Below are positions 1 through 11,387 of a stretch of DNA of 64,000 bases, one piece after another. The translations under genes and the position numbers were made by a program. The stretch spans positions 237,116,201 to 237,180,200 of the forward strand of contig NC_133649.1 of the NCBI RefSeq assembly GCF_009905375.1. The letters are read 5' to 3'. Positions within the stretch are counted from its first letter, which is position 1. Each line of letters begins with the position of its first letter. This stretch comes from Apium graveolens. Taxonomy: Eukaryota; Streptophyta; Magnoliopsida; Apiales; Apiaceae. The notes under the pieces were generated by a model that ran no database searches, was not told where the DNA came from, and was given only the letters and a program-made list of their open reading frames with translations.

Positions 1-1698
1 CAGGATCATGGGCAATTATACTCCTAGCTTCAACTGCAGAGGCAATTTCTGCTAGGATTATGAGGGGAGTTGTTCCTTCATAAGGAACCTCCAATTGAAT
101 TGGAGAGGATTTAGATAGCTCCCCCTCAGGAGTACTACCCTCAAACCTTTCAGTCTTTGAGGACTGTTTTGCACATGAAGGTGCATTGAAGATATCCATG
201 GGGCCTTCAGTAAAAACTGATGAACCCCCCATGTTTCTGATGGTTTCATCAAGGTCTACCCCAACATGTAGCCTCTCACCATCTAAATGAGGTGTCTGGG
301 TGGTGAGCAAAGCTTCTTGAGCTAAGTCACTTGATTTTTGGTGCACTTGAGAAATAGAGTCAAGTGGAATTAGAATAGAAGAAATATTAGATAGAAGAAA
401 TTGTTGCTCAGTTGTGAGTGTTGGCAGCTCCCCCTGAATAAATGAGGGAACTTCAAGATATGTGCTCTCACAGTGAGTGCCTTCCTTGTTTCTCCTACCA
501 TACACTTGAATTGCTTCTTGTGTAGGCTGTGCAGACTCACTCCTGGTTATTTTTACAACTGCATCATGTTGGGAGGATGTAGAGGAAGATAGAGTGGTCA
601 ACTCAGTTTGTTTACTTCTTTTGGATCTTTTGACCAGAGGTGGTACTCTTTCAGCTTTCTCCTCACCATTCTCATTTAACACAGCTAGGTTTATCCCCTT
701 GTTCTTCTTTTTACTGACCTCACCTTTTTGAGAAGATGAGGTAGTTGGTTTACTAGCTTCTAAAAGCTGTGAAAGAATGGTTGCAGCTTGGGAAGATCCC
801 TGTTGGTGATCCTGTGTTTGTACTTCTACAGGTTCAGGAATCATAGTTGTACTAGATTGTGCATTAGATCTCATGTCAGGCATAGGATAAAGATAAGTCT
901 TAAATCTTTTCAACTTAAATGGAGTGATTTTCAGACTTACATTGACCTTATTCTTTGTAGTAAGTGAGCCAAATATCATCTTGGACACTTGCTTACAATT
1001 GTCCTATCTTAGTACTATCTATACCATTCAATAGATGTATGTCAGCTACTTTATTATTTAAAGTGGACATAATAAATCTAGGAAATAATATTTCCTTACC
1101 TCTAGCTTTTAGGGGCAAAACCAGCCTGGTTGCAAGTTCTTCCAGGATCAGTAGACCAACATTCAGGTGTCTGTTGTGGGCAATTGAATACACCATCTTT
1201 TGCACAACACTTGAGATACTGTCATATCCAGTTTTTCTGCAAGTAAAGGCCCTTACTACAGAGTCAAAGATGAATGACCACCCTTCCTTAGATTGGTTAT
1301 GTTTAAGCTTGACAGGTTGATTCTCCCACCATAATTGATGAAGTCCATAAACTCAGTCAGCACATCAGGAGTTGGTATCTCCACCAGATTTTCAGTTGGC
1401 AGCCCCAAAGCTCTATTCACATCTTGATCATTGAATTCTATTTGTTGGCCTCCAATTGTGCATGTCACCACCAGAGAGAGAGAGTTGTTGTTAACATCAG
1501 TCCTCACTACAGCTGTAGTCCAGAAATCAGCACATCTAGATATAGTACTGGATTTGAAGTCAAGACACCTGTAAGATAGGATTCAGACAACAGTTTTACA
1601 AACCCCTTGAAACTATTAGGAGCTTGGTTTGCATCAGTGAAAGTAAGATAGTTACTTCCTTTCTCCCGGATAGATGCCCTAGCAACATTTTGAGCCAT
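1..1698 (-). pseudogene. ORF3 of Copia element B1, broken, runs off left edge
   Basis: Extra ORF downstream of pol, as in SIRE/Maximus elements; function unknown. It opens with a real ATG at 1698 (MAQNVARAS). It then continues through shifted frames (1698-1507, 1507-1256, 1205-993). From about 1000 down to base 1 one frame stays open, roughly 330 codons, without a stop, so it is longer than the window shows. The N-terminal 220 residues align with ORF3 of elements C and D around a shared core (EGWSFIFDSVVRAF here, EWNFFFDCI in C, EWSFFFDCI in D). The rest is Ser/Thr/Gln/Glu-rich and low in complexity, with a basic patch (KRSKRSK). I see no membrane segment, so an envelope role is not supported. 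Several frameshifts make it a pseudogene. Confidence 0.7.
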
Positions 1699-1739
1699 AG
1701 TTGATTGATGAGAATGAATGGGTAGGAAAAATCTCTGAT

Positions 1740-2560
1740 AAAGGATGAAAAACGAGAAAGAAAATGGTTATGGATTGAAATCTAGGTCACTTTAGATCTC
1801 GAAAGCTGTAAGTATAAGCATGTATCGAGAAGTCTGGGTATTTATAGTAAAAGAAGATGACTTATCGAGAACTCAAAAATAGACATTTGGTGTTTCTCTA
1901 TCAAGAAGTCATTTAGAGAAGTGAAGTACATATCGAGAAGTCATTTTAAATTACTCTTATAGAGAACTAAAAAATGACTTATCGAAATATTAGATAAATG
2001 ACCAGTTTGTCCAAAAAGGACTGAATTAATTCTAACTTTTATTTGAATAAATTCAAAATAAAATTAGAATAAATTTTCGAAAAGTAATTTATCAATTTAA
2101 ATTATCTCAGTTCTGAGTTATTGATAAGTCAAGAATTGTACTTGTAGAAAACTCTGTAAATGAACATTATTAAAGAACTCTACAAGGACTTATCGATAAG
2201 TCATTTTAAACCTATCGAGAAGTCACTCAAGAAGTCAGTAAGTTGACTTATCGAGGACTCACTCAAGAAGTCCTAAAATGACTTGTCGAGAAGTCAATTT
2301 ATACTTTATCGAGAACTCAGTTCTCTAGATACTTTTGGTTATTGTAATTCTGCCTTGAGTTAATTTTACATATTAAGGATGTAAATTAACAACTAAGTAG
2401 TTTACTCAGAATTTGAAAAATTCCAAGTTAAATGAATTTGAAAGACAAATATGTAGAGAATTACTGAAATATTTATAATTCATATTTCAGTTAATTTCCA
2501 ATTTAATCAAATTAATTTTGATTTACTAGAGATTAATCTGCTGCAAAACATTAGCTGAGT
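1740..2560 (-). repeat. Non-coding spacer rich in ATCGAGAAGTC-type motifs
   Basis: The 0.8 kb stretch between ORF3 and the end of pol has no ORF. It holds many variants of TATCGAGAAGTC and CTTATCGAGAACTC, densest at 1860-1990 and 2190-2330, in both orientations. The same words recur in B1's LTR (21240-21800), so the motif family belongs to this element. Confidence 0.6.
1839..1846 (-). promoter_or_regulatory. TATA-like box upstream of B1 ORF3
   Basis: Minus-strand TATAAATA about 140 bp before the ORF3 ATG, at the position where D and C also carry a TATA-like box. It fits a separate transcript for ORF3, which lies about 870 bp beyond the end of pol. The motif is common in AT-rich DNA, so alone it is weak evidence. 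Confidence 0.4.
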
Positions 2561-2567
2561 TCTTGCC

Positions 2568-2672
2568 TTAGGATGAAGAATTGAGCATTCCAATTTCACT
2601 TACAAGTCTAGTGAAAGTTGCTTCATCCAAAGGTTAAGTAAAAATGTCAGCTAGTTGTTTTTATGTTGGTAC
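2568..2672 (-). pseudogene. C-terminal end of Copia pol (RNase H tail), B1
   Basis: The minus strand encodes the conserved Copia pol terminus: an ADIFT motif, then PLDEATFTRLVSEIGM, then a stop at 2568-2570. Two further stops interrupt it (one before KQLADIFT, one after). The same tail ends pol in D (about 29946) and C (63901). It lies next to the pre-integrase part of pol, so integrase core, reverse transcriptase and most of RNase H have been deleted. Confidence 0.75.
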
Positions 2673-2699
2673 AAAAATAGGTTTAATGCTAGATCAGGA

Positions 2700-3429
2700 G
2701 ACAGGTCTTAGAAAGACATAATTTGTATCTGTGAAACCAACAGCTCCAAAACTGATTCCCTTGGAATGTCATAATCCCAAGTTGAGCTTCCTTCCAGTAT
2801 CTGAAGATCCTCTTTCTCCCCCTGAGGTTGTGCAATCAAACTCAGGTGTATGAGATGAGCTTCTATTTCCATGATTCTCTTGTTGAGTAGTTTCTTCATT
2901 TCCTTAGTCTGACAAACTTTACAAACTTCAACTTGAGCAAGCTTCATCTTAGGCATGTCTCTTACCAACTCCTTTTTGACAAGGTGTTAATTTTCTTGAA
3001 AACCAAGGAAGACAGATTTTTAAGCCAGAGCTTGTTTCTTTCTCCTGATACCTTGGTATAGAAGCAACAAATACCATCCTTATTTGTTGAGTCAAAATCT
3101 TCAACAAATAAGCTTCCTTTCCTTGCTCCCTTAAGAGCAACTTCACCAGTTTTGTTGCTGATAACAGTGCATTCTCCTTGTAGAATAAGACTTGAGACCA
3201 TGTCTACAAGATGCTAATTCTGAAAAGACTCACTTCAAGATCAGTTACCAGTGCTACATTAATCAAAGACAACATTTTCAAAATATTCTTTCCATATCCC
3301 ATTTTGAATCCATTGCTGTTGTCTCCAAAGGTCACAAATGGGCCATCTTTCTCCTCAAATTGTGATAGCAGAGCTTTACCACCAGTCATATGCCTGGAAC
3401 ATGCCACTGTCTATGATCCAAATGACTTT
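2700..3429 (-). pseudogene. Copia protease and GAG-pre-integrase remnant, B1
   Basis: Read in three overlapping frames (3407-3204, 3201-2962, 2968-2708). It starts with a damaged aspartic protease: CSRHMTG follows the place where the catalytic Asp-Ser-Gly should be. It continues like D's protease/GAG-pre-integrase stretch (VALKG, then a region matching the HHCC zinc motif, CKVCQTKE). Beyond about 2850 the resemblance to integrase stops, which marks the deletion. Multiple stops and shifts; not functional. Confidence 0.65.
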
Positions 3430-4108
3430 CTTTACTTGCCCTGCACACAATGAGTCTTAAGTGTGTTTGGAAACCCAAGTAGTGTTGGGTAGTTTCTTCT
3501 TGGTAACTTTTTCAGGAGAAGTAGAATGAGTAATTTTACAAGAAACAGAATTTAGTGATTGTTGTGCACGTTTTCCTTCTGATGTAGACTCATTTCTTGA
3601 TTCTTTAAGATCTACTCTCAATTTATGGCAACTCTTCATTACCTTCATGTTGCAAGGAATGCAGTCAAACTTGTCACTAAAATGAATAGGGATCATTAGA
3701 ATTAGCTTCATTGTATTTGCAAGCTCCTTCAACTGGCTTGCTAACAACCTTTTTACAAAGGTGAGTAAGATGATTTGAAGAGCCATATTTTTCACACTTC
3801 TTTCTAGGAGCATTTGCAACATAAGCAAAATTATTTCTTTTATTTATCCCTATTTTTCCATTTCTATTTCTCTTTTTCTTTCTTGCATCTTCAGCTTTGG
3901 TTTCTTGAACATGAGTCTTGGGACTGTGTTTGTTCATGAGCTTCTCTTCAGTTTTTAAAGACTGAACTGATTCTTCAGTTTTCTTTTCTTTATCTACATC
4001 AACAATTTCTTGCTTGATTATCAATTCTTCTTCACCGAAGTTGACTACACATGCTTTGAATGTAGGTGCATTAACCTCTTTCAAAAAGGTTGGAGCATTC
4101 TAAGTCTT
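3430..4108 (-). pseudogene. C-terminal gag segment of B1, left of the F insertion
   Basis: Minus-strand frames 4084-3677 and 3828-3457 hold the Lys-rich end of gag, with a damaged zinc knuckle (CEKYGSSNHLTHLC). The second Cys is Tyr; D keeps it as CHNCGSSNHLASFC. The segment is cut from the rest of gag by F, whose target duplication CTTGG occupies 4109-4113. Gag normally packages element RNA into cytoplasmic particles. Confidence 0.7.
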
Positions 4109-4113
4109 CTTGG
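4109..4113. repeat. Target-site duplication of F, left copy (CTTGG)
   Basis: CTTGG directly before the F LTR start; the matching copy is at 18863-18867. Confidence 0.9.
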
Positions 4114-4700
4114 TGATAGGGGATAAATAAATCCTGATTGTGTAATTAAATATGACATTAATTATACATGATTTGGGCTACTAGGCCCAATAAGAAGATA
4201 TATGACATTCAGATTAAAAGGTTAACACGTTGATCAGGCCTGATGGATCAGATCAGGCCTGATGGATCAGATCAGGCCTGATGGAACAAAGAAGACCCAA
4301 AAACCCTGAATATTAATTAATAAGGGAAAAATCAGCTTTTAAGAAGAGTCCTAATAAGGACATAAATCCTTGCAGATTAGCCTCTGAGGGACCTAGAAGG
4401 ATAAGGAATCAGTTTCCTACCACTCAGGACTCCAAAGTCCATTCTAATTCTGAGACTTGACTACAAAGTCTCCTATACCAAGTCCAATTCAAGGACCCCC
4501 AACATCTATATAAGGGGCCTCACCCCACATATCAGAATTATATTTTTTGACTTGATCCTTGGCAATCAGCAAGGTACGTAGGCATCTTGTTGAGGCAGAT
4601 TGAGTCATGAAACACAAGAGCAGTCAAATTCGAGCCTCGAAGCTCACGTTCCTTAGTAATAAATACAACAATCATATACCCTAGTTTTTAATCCATAACA
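4114..4700 (+). repeat. 5' LTR of F
   Basis: 587 bp, TG...CA ends. Holds a TATA box TATATAA at 4507-4513 about 190 bp from its end. Also has three copies of a 19-bp unit (GATCAGGCCTGATGGATCA at 4232-4250 and 4251-4269, then a partial at 4270-4285); the 3' LTR has two. The unit contains the perfect palindrome ATCAGGCCTGAT. Confidence 0.92.
4507..4513 (+). promoter_or_regulatory. TATA box of F 5' LTR
   Basis: TATATAAG in the LTR, conserved at 18670-18676 in the other LTR; likely start region of the genomic RNA. Confidence 0.6.
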
Positions 4701-4720
4701 TTTGGCTGCCGTCTGTGGGA
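4701..4720 (+). promoter_or_regulatory. Primer binding site of F
   Basis: Starts directly at the LTR end: TTTGGCTGCCGTCTGTGGGA. It resembles the TGGCGCCGTCTGTGGGA-type site of Tat elements rather than an initiator-Met site. The tRNA was not identified; a tRNA 3'-end comparison would settle it. Confidence 0.6.
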
Positions 4721-4736
4721 CTACACAACAATAACC

Positions 4737-6500
4737 ATGGCGAGAACACGGAGAACAGTTAGGGCCCTTGAAGGAGGAACACCAACAGGTACAACCCAAG
4801 TGATTTGGTCAACCGTGGAGGTACATCCTCATTCGACTTCTGCAACCACGCAAGGAGAAGCCGAGATAGGGGCAACTGAACCTTAGCCACAAGGGATGAT
4901 TCCCTCCGCTACTCAAGGTATGAATCTCTAAGTTCAACAACTACATGCACCTGTGAATTCTCGACCCATTGGGTATGAGTATTCAACTATTATGACTACT
5001 AACCCCCCATATGGGATGCCCCTTTACCCCGAGGTTGGAGGAAGCGAACATGATGGGCGGAGTGAAGCACGAGGATTATCGCCCCCTATATACAAGGTTT
5101 CGCTCCAATCCCTGAGGATCAGGAATTTTCTGGTCCTTACACTGAGAGAGACTCCGAATCTTCAGATAATGAAGTGGCCCCAAGAAGGAGGCATGCTGGC
5201 AAAGAGCCGATGGCTGATGGTCACCAACGTCCTAGGAGCACTTAAGGGACGAATTCCCAAGAAGTGCAGGAAAGGATCAGGGCTCATGAGGCTGAGATTC
5301 AAAGGCTGAAGCGTGACTTGGAGTCACACCAGACCCCCATTACCCCCAAGGGGGAGGAATCCTCCCCCTATCATAGACCTGGATGGTCCGATACAGAGAA
5401 GGGTTGTTGTCCCAAGGGCTGATCCAAGCAATCTTCTTCCCCTTGGAGATCCTGATGATCCTACCCCACCATTCACTGAAGAAATAATGAATGCCCATAT
5501 CTCAAGGAAGTTCAAGATGCCCACTATTAAAACTTATGATGGCACTGGAGATCCCTCCAATCATGTCAGGACATTCTCCAATGCACTGTTGCTACAGCCC
5601 GTGAATGACGCTATTAAGTGTCGGGCCTTTCCTCAAACCCTGTCGGGTATGGCTCAAAGGTGGTATAGTCGTTTACCCCCAAAATTTATTGGGTCCTTCA
5701 GAGAATTAAGTCAGGCTTTTATTAAGCAATTTATAAGTGGGAGAGTGCATGAGAAAAGTTCAGCATCCCTCATGAGCATTGTGCAGGGGGCAAAGGAATC
5801 CTTAAGAGACTACATGAATCAGTTTCACAAAGGAAGCTTTAAAAGTCTCGGACCTTGATGACAAGGTAGTCATGATAGCACTGCAAGTGGGAACTAGGGA
5901 TGAGTTTTTCAAGATGTCCTTGGCCAAACACCCCCCTAAAAGCATGTTGCAGCTCCAAGATAGGGCAGGGAAGTATATCAAGGTAGAATAGAGTATGAGG
6001 AAGACATTCGTGAGCAGCGAGCCCGCTGGAGGCAAGAAGTAGAAGACCGATCTGGAATACATCGCTAAAGAGAAGTATCCTAGAACTGAGCAAAATCCTG
6101 ACTCAACTCCGAAGAGAGGAGGACCTGGACAAAAATTCACTGAGTATGCTAAGTTGAATGCTCCAAGGAGCCAAATTTTAATGGAAATCGAGAAAGATCG
6201 AGATATTCGCTGGCCTAAGCCCTTGAAGGCCGATCCTTCCAAGTTAGATAAGAGCGAGTATTTTAGATTTCACAAGGATGTTGATCATGACACCGATGAG
6301 TGTAGGCAACTGAAAGATGAAATTGAGTTCCTTATTAGAAAAGGTAGATTGAACAAGTACACTGGAGATGGAGGAGACAGGAGCAACAACGTGAGAAAAA
6401 ACTTTGACGATCGAAGGAGAGATCAAGAAGATCAAGGGCGAAATCCCCAACCAAGGGGACCAGTGATAAATACAAATTTTCGGAGGACCGCGACCCCGAG
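4737..6500 (+). pseudogene. gag of F (Tat-type), broken
   Basis: Starts at the first ATG after the primer site (MARTRRTVRALEGG); a TAG stop follows at about codon 50. The capsid domain is clear at 5500-5860 (RTFSNALLLQPVNDAIKCR, MAQRWYSRLPP, LRDYMNQFHK). Frame changes near 5310 and 5825 and stops near 5990 and 6040 break it. A zinc-knuckle-like motif of the Tat kind lies near 6260 (YFRFHKDVDHDTDEC), with the first Cys replaced by Phe. Gag would form the particle and bind element RNA. Confidence 0.8.
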
Positions 6501-6505
6501 GGCCT

Positions 6506-6856
6506 GTGATAAACACAATTTTTGGAGGACCAACTGCTGCTGGGTTATGCAAGAACTCCAGGAAAGCGTATGCCCGAGAAGTTATGCATATTGTTGGGGA
6601 AGCCCCGAAGAGGGAAAGGACAAGAGTAACAATGTCTTTTGATGATTCTGATCTGGAGGGTGTGAAATTTCCCCATGAAGACCCACTGGTCATAACCCCG
6701 ATAATAGGGAACAACCCGGTGAGAAGGGTCCTTGTGGATAATGGGGCTTTAGTGGATATCTTGCTCCATGACACCTTTTTAAGTATGGGATATAACAACT
6801 CCCAATTAACCCCAACCGATCGATATATGGATTTGCGGGAGTGGAGTGCCCCGTAG
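6506..6856 (+). pseudogene. Aspartic protease of F
   Basis: The reading frame has VLVDNGALVDIL, the active-site loop of a retroviral-type aspartic protease (Asp-x-Gly), followed by the Tat-typical DTFLSMGYNNSQL. The next small residue of the loop (Ser/Thr in relatives) is Leu here. A stop at 6854 separates it from the reverse transcriptase frame starting at 7020. The protease would cut the gag-pol polyprotein. Confidence 0.7.
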
Positions 6857-7019
6857 AAGAAATAATCAAGTTGCCAACAACCATAGGGCAGGAACCTAAG
6901 GCAAGCAACTTAGATGTTGGACTTTGTGGTGGTGAAGGCTAGTTCGACTTACAACGCTATCATGGGAAGAACAGGGATACACGCCTTCAAGGCAAGTCCC
7001 TTCTTCCTACCATTCAGTC

Positions 7020-7533
7020 ATGAAGTTTCCAACCCGAGATGGGATCGGAGAAGAGAGAGGAGATCAAAAAATGGCTAGAAGTTGTTATGTGGCCTCTTTG
7101 AGGGCAGATGAAGTTGGGGGGCAGGTTCTTCCTATTGAAGATCTAGATATCCGAGAGAATGATGAGAAAAGAGGGAAGCCAGCAGAAGACTTGGTTTCAA
7201 TTCCTTTAGCCCCCGAGGATCCTGAGAAGGTGAATTTTATTGGAGCCACACTTGAGGAGCCCCTTAAAGGGAAGTTGGTGAAATTTTTGCAAGAAAATAG
7301 TGACGTATTTGCATGGTCAGCAGCTGATATGCCAGGCATAGACCCGGAACTGATTACTCACAAGCTGAATGTGGACCCAAATTGGAAGATAGTGAAGCAA
7401 AAGAAAAGAAGTTTTGCTCCAGAGAGGCAAAAAGCTATAAAACATGAAGTAGAGAAGCTCTTAGAAGCTAGTTTCATTGAGGAAGATTCAATTTCCGGAA
7501 TGGTTAGCAAACCCTATAATGGTGAAGAAGGCC
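7020..7533 (+). pseudogene. N-terminal part of F reverse transcriptase, cut by solo LTR G
   Basis: FAWSAADMPGIDPELITHKL and RQKAIKHEVEKLLEASFIEE are the conserved entry to the reverse transcriptase of Tat elements (first fingers segment). The frame is open from 7020 but ends inside G. The codons at the break resume exactly after G with NGKWRMCVDF at 11388, so G interrupted a then-continuous gene. Confidence 0.85.
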
Positions 7534-7538
7534 AATGG
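7534..7538. repeat. Target-site duplication of G, left copy (AATGG)
   Basis: AATGG before the first base of G, repeated at 11388-11392. Confidence 0.88.
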
Positions 7539-9648
7539 TGTAATAACCCCAATTTTTGGAATTTTTGAAACCCTGATGAATAGTAACTTTTGCTGATGAT
7601 GCTGATTAAGGAAAATTATCAGACCACACTATATAGGAGTACTGTTATGGAAATTCTAAGATGGTATTAGTATTCCATAAAGTAAATAAGTGTATGTGAA
7701 GATCGTCAGAATCCAAATTCGAACACTTTGATTTTTTCCCGAAAATCCACCAGATACAGAAAGAATTGTACAGAAAGAATTGTACAGGAAAGAATTGAGT
7801 ATAAGGTAACAGGATAAAAAGGATTTAAATTCAAGTATTATAAGAGGGGATCAAAAAAAGGAATATAATGTATTGAGAAAGGTTAGGGCAACCCAAGTAA
7901 TAAGATCCCGGGTATGATCCCTCAAACGATAAACGAGAACAAAAGTTAAGCGAACTATATAACAGATCAGCGATCATTAGCCAAGTAATTAGGAGTTAAT
8001 CAAGGAGGTTAATGGATGATGATGTCATCACACCAACAAGAGGAAGACAAGTGTAACAAGATGATATAAGTGGGTGACATAACATGACAAAATGGGAAGG
8101 ATTTGTTGGTTGATTATAAGCCACACAATTTTTACCATGGTAATAATTTAATTAACAAACAAAAAGGAAGCAACCAAGCCAAAACAAATCATAACACAAA
8201 AAAATCAAAAAGCTCACTTTGTTCCTCAAGAACAAAGCTCTCGGCCTTTTCCATTTCAAGAAAGAAGAAAATTCAAAAACCAAGTTCCAAGCTTTGATAA
8301 TTTGTGAGGTAATTATCCAAGGTTCCTTATACTTAGATATAGCTATCCTATGAATCTAAGCTTCAATTTCCTTCACAATCTCTTCCAATAATTCATGGAA
8401 GAAGAGGGTGAATAGTGTTTTCAAGATCTTAAAAATTTTGATCTTGTGTTTTTGTTTAGATATAGCTTTGGTAAGGATTTTCAAGGGTGATTCCAAGCTC
8501 CTTAGTTACTTTTACTCACCAAGGAAGGTATAATCTCATACCCTAGACCTACTTTTGTATATTTAGAGTTTTTATGATTGATATGGTTCATGAGAAGCAT
8601 GATTCTTGTATACTTAGAGTGTGGTTGGATTTGTAATAAGTTTGAAGTTGTAAATCTTGATTATTGGTTAATGAACTTAAGTATAGCTTTTAGTTCATGA
8701 TTGAGAGTAGTATAAATTGGAAATCTTGAGATGTTGGGGCTGTTGTAGTAAAGTATGGATGGATTTTGGTTATAGTAATGATTGTGGGTTGATTGTGGAT
8801 TGATTTGGAGTGGTATAAATTTGGTAATGGCATAAACAGAGCCGACATAATGCCCGATTTACCTTAGACTGCTTTTGTTCTTAACATCAGGACCCGTGAC
8901 TCACTGTTAGGTTTTGACCATTGCCATGATTAGATAGTTCATGTTGTGAGATTCTTTTTGATATGTGGTTCGCTTGAATCCGATGCGCGGTTTAGGAGAA
9001 ACGACCGTTTTAAGTAATGGCGTTTCGCGAACGAACCATTACCCCTCGCCTTACTTTGAAACCTTGGTTAAGGCCCTTAAATGACTAATTGGAGTATGAA
9101 ACAATTATGTAAAGTGGGTTAGGCAGTTGGTAGGGGACTCGCGAAAGAATCGCCTTAAAATTTTTAATGGTTAATTTATTAAAAATGGTGGAGCCGAGGG
9201 TACTCGAGCGACTTAAGTGAATCGTTAAGCGCAAAAGTGAACGTTAGGGTCTAATTGGTTAAAGTATAGATTCTTAAGTGACTTTGGTTTAATTCCAACT
9301 TATATGATGTTTATAGGTTACCAGACTCGTCCCAGGCCTTTTATCACCCCCAGTCACTCAGGCAAGTTTTCTACCCGTTATACTGTTGTTGTGATGTATA
9401 TATGTATATGCATTATCTTGTGATAGATGCATGATGGTTATTAGCAAATCTTGCGACGTATTGGAGCATGCTGATATGGTTTATATGCATTCCTGTTTTG
9501 TAATTTTAATATCTAATTGTTTATTCAAATGCTTCTAAGTTGCATAATGCCTATGCTAGAGATAAGCAGTAGTTGCGTACACCCTTGGTATAGGGGACCC
9601 AAAGGTGAACATTTTTCTAAACCGGGAGACGATGTTCCCGTGTATATG

Positions 9649-9675
<27 letters not shown>
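9649..9675. repeat. (AT)n microsatellite in G
   Basis: Uninterrupted AT dinucleotide run of about 27 bp. Confidence 0.9.
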
Positions 9676-9680
<5 letters not shown>

Positions 9681-9720
9681 TTTCCAAAACTATTAATCGA
9701 ATAAGGTTTATTCGATGACT

Positions 9721-9832
9721 TTATTTTATTTAATGAATATTATTTTGAATATTCATTCGAGGACTTATGACTCCGCTTATTTTATTTAATGAATATTATT
9801 TTGAATATTCATTCGAGGACTTATGACTCCGC
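9721..9832. repeat. Two tandem copies of a 56-bp unit in G
   Basis: 9721-9776 and 9777-9832 are identical by eye (each with TTCATTCGAGGACTTATGAC near its end), and a partial third start follows at 9833. Confidence 0.85.
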
Positions 9833-11387
9833 TTATTTTATTAAATAATATTCTTTATTTTATTAAAGAATAATGTTTCGATAATCAAACTTATTTTCGA
9901 TTATTCAAATAAAGATCGTACTTTTGTATAACTATATCTTTGGTTATTTATTATTCATTTCAAGAATGAGTTTTAAAACTTCTACTTCGATTATTTTTAT
10001 AGAGATTATCATTTATGGGAATATTATTTAAATAATAATATTCAGATATTTTCTAATATATCGGGACTAGATTATTTCATTAAATCAGCATTACTCCAAA
10101 CATTCTTAAAAATATTTTCGAGTCTTCAAAATGATTTTAAAAGTTAGAGCGGATCCCAAAACTCATTTTTATATTTAAGATCTTCCTTCCAAAGGGGATT
10201 TAAATACTCGCTCAAAACCTGAGGGATCCGGCTCTATGGTGTGTTTTATATTCGCAACGAGGTTGCTGTTTTGAGAAAACATTTTGATTACTTACCCAAC
10301 GTTCGGGAAGTAAGTCCATCTATTTGAGTCGGCATAAGCAACATGGGCTCAGTGGGCGTCTATGAAAGTGTAAGTGGCTCAGTGGGAGTCCATCAATGTG
10401 TAAGTGGCAGTCCAGCATAGGTCCTAATGCGGCCAGGGTGATGACCAGTGGGGAATTCGTCCATCTACTAGTAGAAAAGGTTACTTATTGGTATCTTTGC
10501 CTGATCAGCAAGATATCGGGTTTATGCCAAAATTCTTTTCTTTCCAAATTCATTGGATATTACAACTCTGTTCATACTTTACATGACAAAGGTTTCCAGG
10601 AAATGTATAAGAGATATATATGTGGATATATATATATCAGGACTTAATGAAGTATCTCGTAACTTCATTTAATTCAATAATATTTCAAAGATTGAATCTA
10701 TTCAAGTCTTATTTTGTGATCTCATCTATGTGATGAACTTTTGAAACCTATTATACTTTGAACAGTGGTAGTTCAAGTAGTTTTCTAAAATGGTATAAGT
10801 ATAGTGAAGTAATTGGTAACTTAATCTTCCTTTACGCTTATATCCAGTAAGTAATTACCTTACACTTGATAAAGGTTTCCAGTAAGTTATCCATTTAGAT
10901 ACTTGCATTATTGTTTACACTATATATTATCTTGCAAGCTGTAATGATCACTCTTGCTTCATTTCTTCATCACACAACAACAGTTAGGAAAGATGGTCAG
11001 ACTCAAGCAGACCCAGCGCAAGCGCGTGGGAAGCGTCCCGCGTCTTCCCGTTGATATCATAGCTGTTATAGCTGCAGAGGTAGATCTATTTGTAGATCAG
11101 GCATTCTACTTTTGGGAATCAATTATGTATAATTATAACTTGTGGCAGATAATGGCAATTAACTGTAAACTTATTATGTAATCATTTTGGGTTGTAATAA
11201 CTTTTAAATTGTGGATTCAAGGACTTGTACTTATTTCAATTTCATCTCTAAGACTATAACGTGTTGTGGTGTGTGTTAGTGTGGCGTCACAGCATGAGGT
11301 TATTTATTATTAATTAAGTTAAGTGATATTATGGAAAGAAAGACCGTGACGACCCGGATCCCCGACCCCGGATTTGGGGTTGTTACA

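Larger units (their letters stand above)
7539..11387 (+). mobile_element. Solo LTR G (Tekay-like chromovirus) inside F pol
   Basis: 3,849 bp, begins TGTAATAACCCCAA and ends TTGGGGTTGTTACA, flanked by AATGG. There is no coding capacity, primer site or polypurine tract inside. Length and the end style (GGATTTGGGG before TTACA) resemble the 3.5-4.1 kb LTRs of B and E. I read it as a single LTR left after recombination between the two LTRs of a full element. Orientation is inferred from the end similarity to B. Alternatively it could be a non-coding element without internal region. Both ends share an inverted repeat of about 14 bp, longer than the usual TG/CA. Confidence 0.8.

Noticed and set aside
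7539..11387. DNA transposon or MITE with terminal inverted repeats
   Set aside because: TG...CA ends, a 5-bp duplication, length near 4 kb and similarity to chromovirus LTR ends fit a solo LTR better.
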